Assembly: GCA_958009055.1 (NCBI GenBank)
Contig: OY253650.1
Span: forward strand, 248,001 to 312,000
From: Choricystis sp. odSpoLacu1
Lineage: Eukaryota > Chlorophyta > Trebouxiophyceae
Reading direction: 5' to 3'
Length of the DNA stretch: 64,000 nucleotides
A model generated the notes under the pieces. That model worked only from the letters and a program-made list of their open reading frames with translations, searched no databases and was not told the DNA's origin. The translations under genes were made by a program, and so were the position numbers. Of the stretch, positions 61,218 through 64,000 are shown in pieces. Each line of letters opens with the position of its first letter. Within the stretch, counting starts at the first letter, position 1.

Positions 61218-63351
61218 ATGGAGCGGGCGCCCACCGCCGCCCTCGCCGCCACAGGAGCGACCACGCTCGTGATGGGCGGGTGCGCCGCGTTTGCGGCATC
61301 CCCCGCCATGGGCCGCTTCCGGACGGCTACTCGCATGGTGGACCAGGTGAGAGAGAGGCGTGGGGGGGTGAGGAGGAGATAAGGGGGCTCTGGTTTGGTC
61401 GGGCGGGGGTGCAGCCCCATCAAAGCTGGACACGCATCGACGCGAGGGGAAAGGTCGCGCTGGCGCGTGCGCGCGCGGCGCCTGCCCGCGCCTCCCCCTC
61501 TTTCCCCTGCCCGTCCCCGCCTGCCTCGACAGTCCATTTGACACGCTGGGAACTACGTAGTCGGGCGGGACGCGGGTGGGAGGGCGTGTGTGCGGAGTGG
61601 ACGCGCCCGCGTGTTCACTCGCGCATTGATGCGAACACCACCCGCTTTTTTCGCTGCCACCTGCTCACCACTCTCCCCCTCCTCCCCTCCCCCCCTTTCC
61701 CACAGTGGGAAGAGGTCATGTCAATGCCTGTCGATCGCATGCGCACAATCAGGGACGCGTTCCTGCGCGAGGTGAGTGGCTTTTTTTCTTCTTCTCGAAA
61801 ACGTATCGAGCTGGCCGGACGCGACGGCGACGCCAAGCCCCCCCCAAAACCCACCCCCATCCCCACCCACCCCCAGATGCGCGCCGGCCTGGACGGCAAG
61901 CCCTCCACCCTGATGATGCTGCCCTCTATGGTGGACGTGCTGCCGGATGGGTGAGTTGGAAGGAAATGAAAAGGGTGGGCCGCCCCCTCCCGTCAGCGCC
62001 CTTTTGCGTCCCGCTCACACATACCGCCCAATCACCCCCCATCTCTTCTCCCCCAGCCACGAAACTGGCCACTACTTTGCCATCGACATCGGCGGCACCA
62101 ACTTCCGCGTCATCCATGTTGATTTAGCCCCCACGCGCGGTGGCGTGACGCGGTTGGAAATGCGGGACGCCCCCATTCCAGACGCCGCCTACACGTGCCC
62201 CGTGGACGGCCTGTTTGATATGATGGCCACCACGCTGCTGACCTTTGGCAAGGAGCTGGGTGTGTTGGGGGCGGAGGGCGCGCCTCCACCCACGATCGGG
62301 TTCTGCTTCTCGTTCCCGTGCGACCAGACTGCACTCGACGGGGGGCGCCTCCTCAAGCTCACCAAACGGTTCAACAATCCAGGCGCCGTGGGCGTCGACC
62401 CCGTCGTCGCCCTGCGCGCCGCGCTCAAGCGGGCGGGGGAGCCGGGGGCCAGGGTGGTGGCCCTGCTGAACGATTCGGTGGGCACGTTGGCGGGCGGGCG
62501 CTACGCCGATCCGTCCGTCGAGCTCGGCGTCATTCTCGGCACCGGCACCAATGCAGCGTACGTCGAATCAGCGGCCGCAGTCACCAAGCTGCCTGCGAGG
62601 GCGGCCAAGAGGCTGCGCACGGGGCGCGTCGTCGTCAACACCGAGTGGGGCGGCTTTGCCGACGCCTCCCTCCCGACTCTCCCCGCCGACGTCGCCCTGG
62701 ACGCCGCCACCCCGCACGCGGGGGAGCAGTTGATGGAGAAGCAGATGTCGGGCATGTACATGGGGGAGGTGGCGCGGCGGCTGCTGGTGGAGCTGGCGGA
62801 TGGAGGGGCCCTGTTTTCTGCGGCCTCAATCCCCAAAGCGCTGCGTGAACCCGGCGCCCTGACCACGGCCGACGTCGCCACCTGCGACGGCGACCGCTCT
62901 CTCACTCTGACCGCCGTGGGGCGCGTGCTGGCGAGAGTGGGGGGGGAGGGCGCGTCCTGGCTCGACAGGCGGGTCGTCCGCCGCGTCTGCCACCTCGTGG
63001 CCCGCCGCTCCGCCCGCCTGCTGGCGACTGCGGTCGCCTCCCTGCTGTGTCAGATCGGGAGGGATGGGTCGGGGGAGGCTGCTGCTGCCACTGGTGCTGC
63101 CCCCGTCGCTGTCGCGGTGGATGGCGGCGTGTTTGAACACTACGCGCTGTACCGCGCGTACGTTGAGGCCGGCCTGATCGACCTGCTGGGCCCCGCCGCC
63201 GCCGCCTCCATCGCCTTGAACCGGGTGCGCGACGCGTCGTCGCGGGGGGCCGCCTTCCTGGCGGCCGCCGCCGACCACGCAGAGTTGGGGGCCGCACGCG
63301 CGGAGAGCGGGCGGTTGTCGGGCGCGCTCTCGGGCGCGCTTGCGGCGGCGT

Positions 63352-63353
<2 letters not shown>
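61218..63353 (+). CDS. HXK: Hexokinase
   Basis: Four exons (61218-61346, 61706-61771, 61877-61950, 62057-63353) encode 521 aa. It phosphorylates glucose and fructose with ATP. The N-terminus has a hydrophobic anchor (ALAATGATTLVMGGCAAFAA), as in membrane-bound plant hexokinases. Then WEEVMSMPVDRMRTIRDAFL, the phosphate loop FAIDIGGTNFRVIHVDL, the sugar site GFCFSFPCDQTALDGGRLLK, LLNDSVGTLAGGRYADP, ELGVILGTGTNAAYVE and VVNTEWGGF follow. The catalytic Asp is in LLNDSVGT. The C-terminal adenosine site is in VAVAVDGGVFEHY. All four exons agree in phase. The stop TGA begins a long GA tract. Confidence 0.95.
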
Positions 63354-63382
<29 letters not shown>

Positions 63383-63689
63383 TTGAGTTTCGTTACCATT
63401 TCACTGCACCGCAGATGCCTTTTTTCTGTTACTGCACTGGTGGCGGTGGAGTGCGTTTTTGGCACGCCATTTCTTTGTCAACAGAGAAAAGCAGAGCGCG
63501 AAAAGGACGTCGTCGACACACGTGTGCGTAAAAAAGTAGCTCCCCTCTCCTCGAGCTCCCCTCTCCCCCAAGCGCCCGTCTCCCCCCGCCCCACCACGGG
63601 CGGGGTGAGCGGCTCACTCCACACGCCCCGACACCAACTGCGCGCCCGTCGCTGGGCAGGGGCCAAAGCAGGGAGTGCCCCCGCGTCCA
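63354..63689. other. Intergenic region after hexokinase
   Basis: This 336-bp region starts with a GA repeat directly at the stop, continues through T-rich sequence and ends in CG-rich promoter-like DNA upstream of the last gene. No gene or RNA is recognised. Confidence 0.35.
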
Positions 63690-64000
63690 ATGGCACCCGA
63701 CGCGCCCCCCGCGCGCCGGTCCCCCGACCCTCCCCCCCCGCCTCCACCCCCCGCCCCGGCCACGGGCACCGCCTACCTGCACACCCACCTGGCCGCCTAC
63801 CTGGCGGCCGCGGCAGCCGTGGCAGCCGTGCTGCACGACTCGGCCGCTTCCGTGCTCAGCAAGTATGAAATCAACCGCAAGTGGTTCTTCCTCTATGGTG
63901 AGTGGTGGGTGGTGGTGTGTGTGTGTGTGTGTGTGTGAGTTGGGAGTGTGTCGGGGGCGGTGGAGGGTGCCACGGCGCAGTGGTGGGGCGTGCATACCAA
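63690..64000 (+). CDS. First exon of an unknown gene cut by the right edge
   Basis: From the ATG at 63690 there are 69 codons plus one base, ending in CTCTATG at 63897 before a GTGAGTGG donor; the intron runs on to the edge of the window. The product starts MAPDAPPARRSPDPPPPPP, then has a hydrophobic helix (LAAYLAAAAAVAAVL) and HDSAASVLSKYEINRKWFFL before the splice. The second half looks like a real, conserved domain start, but I cannot name it. Confidence 0.65.

Noticed and set aside
1..64000. Transposons, integrated viruses, toxin genes, CRISPR arrays
   Set aside because: No transposase, reverse transcriptase, capsid, polymerase, toxin or repeat-spacer pattern was recognised on either strand.

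Overview
This window is nuclear DNA of a photosynthetic eukaryote, most likely a chlorophyte green alga. It is very GC-rich and densely packed: about 40 genes are visible in 64 kb, with spliceosomal introns in roughly three quarters of them. Plastid content points to the green lineage: a cytochrome c6 precursor with a bipartite lumen transit sequence, a Psb27 precursor, plastid-type RsmI and MutS2, an ABCG7-like transporter and a lumen-family TPR protein. TGTAA motifs, the usual green-algal polyadenylation signal, lie downstream of at least five genes. Genus cannot be decided from the sequence alone.

Layout. 1-8.5 kb: an edge exon, UBL5, a small candidate gene, TIM50, SMU1, RsmI, ARGLU1-like, a phosducin/TXNDC9-like protein and TBCA. 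8.6-19.2 kb: cytochrome c6, an ABCB half transporter, an RSZ22-type SR protein, TAF11, an ERK7/MAPK15 kinase, an FHA + tandem-BRCT protein and an oxysterol-binding-related protein. 19.4-31.2 kb: a MOT1/BTAF1 ATPase, a LIMR membrane protein, a DUF3598 protein, Psb27, SWC5/CFDP1 and a TVP38/DedA protein. 31.6-44.2 kb: AMSH deubiquitinase, NHP2, a secreted L-domain protein, NDP kinase, a TPR protein, an unknown 205-aa protein, ABCG and VPS9. 44.5-64 kb: a very large Ala-rich protein (weak MED12 resemblance), PPP4R2, carbamate kinase, a YrdC/YciO protein, NUP58, a three-RRM protein, MutS2, a CaMK-like kinase, hexokinase and a gene running off the edge.

Neighbours are mostly head-to-head or tail-to-tail with gaps of 40-450 bp, and there is no operon logic; functions are housekeeping and unrelated from gene to gene. 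Recurrent themes are transcription and RNA (SMU1, UBL5, ARGLU1, RSZ22, TAF11, MOT1, SWC5, NHP2) and membrane traffic (VPS9, AMSH, ORP).

Eight genes are interrupted by frame breaks, and every break lies in a long C or G run or a CG-dinucleotide run. I read these as assembly or sequencing indels rather than pseudogenes, because conserved domains continue on both sides. No mobile element, CRISPR array, virus-like gene or toxin gene was recognised, and I did not find a clearly new multi-gene system. The most unusual protein is an oxysterol-binding-related protein without the family's diagnostic signature.
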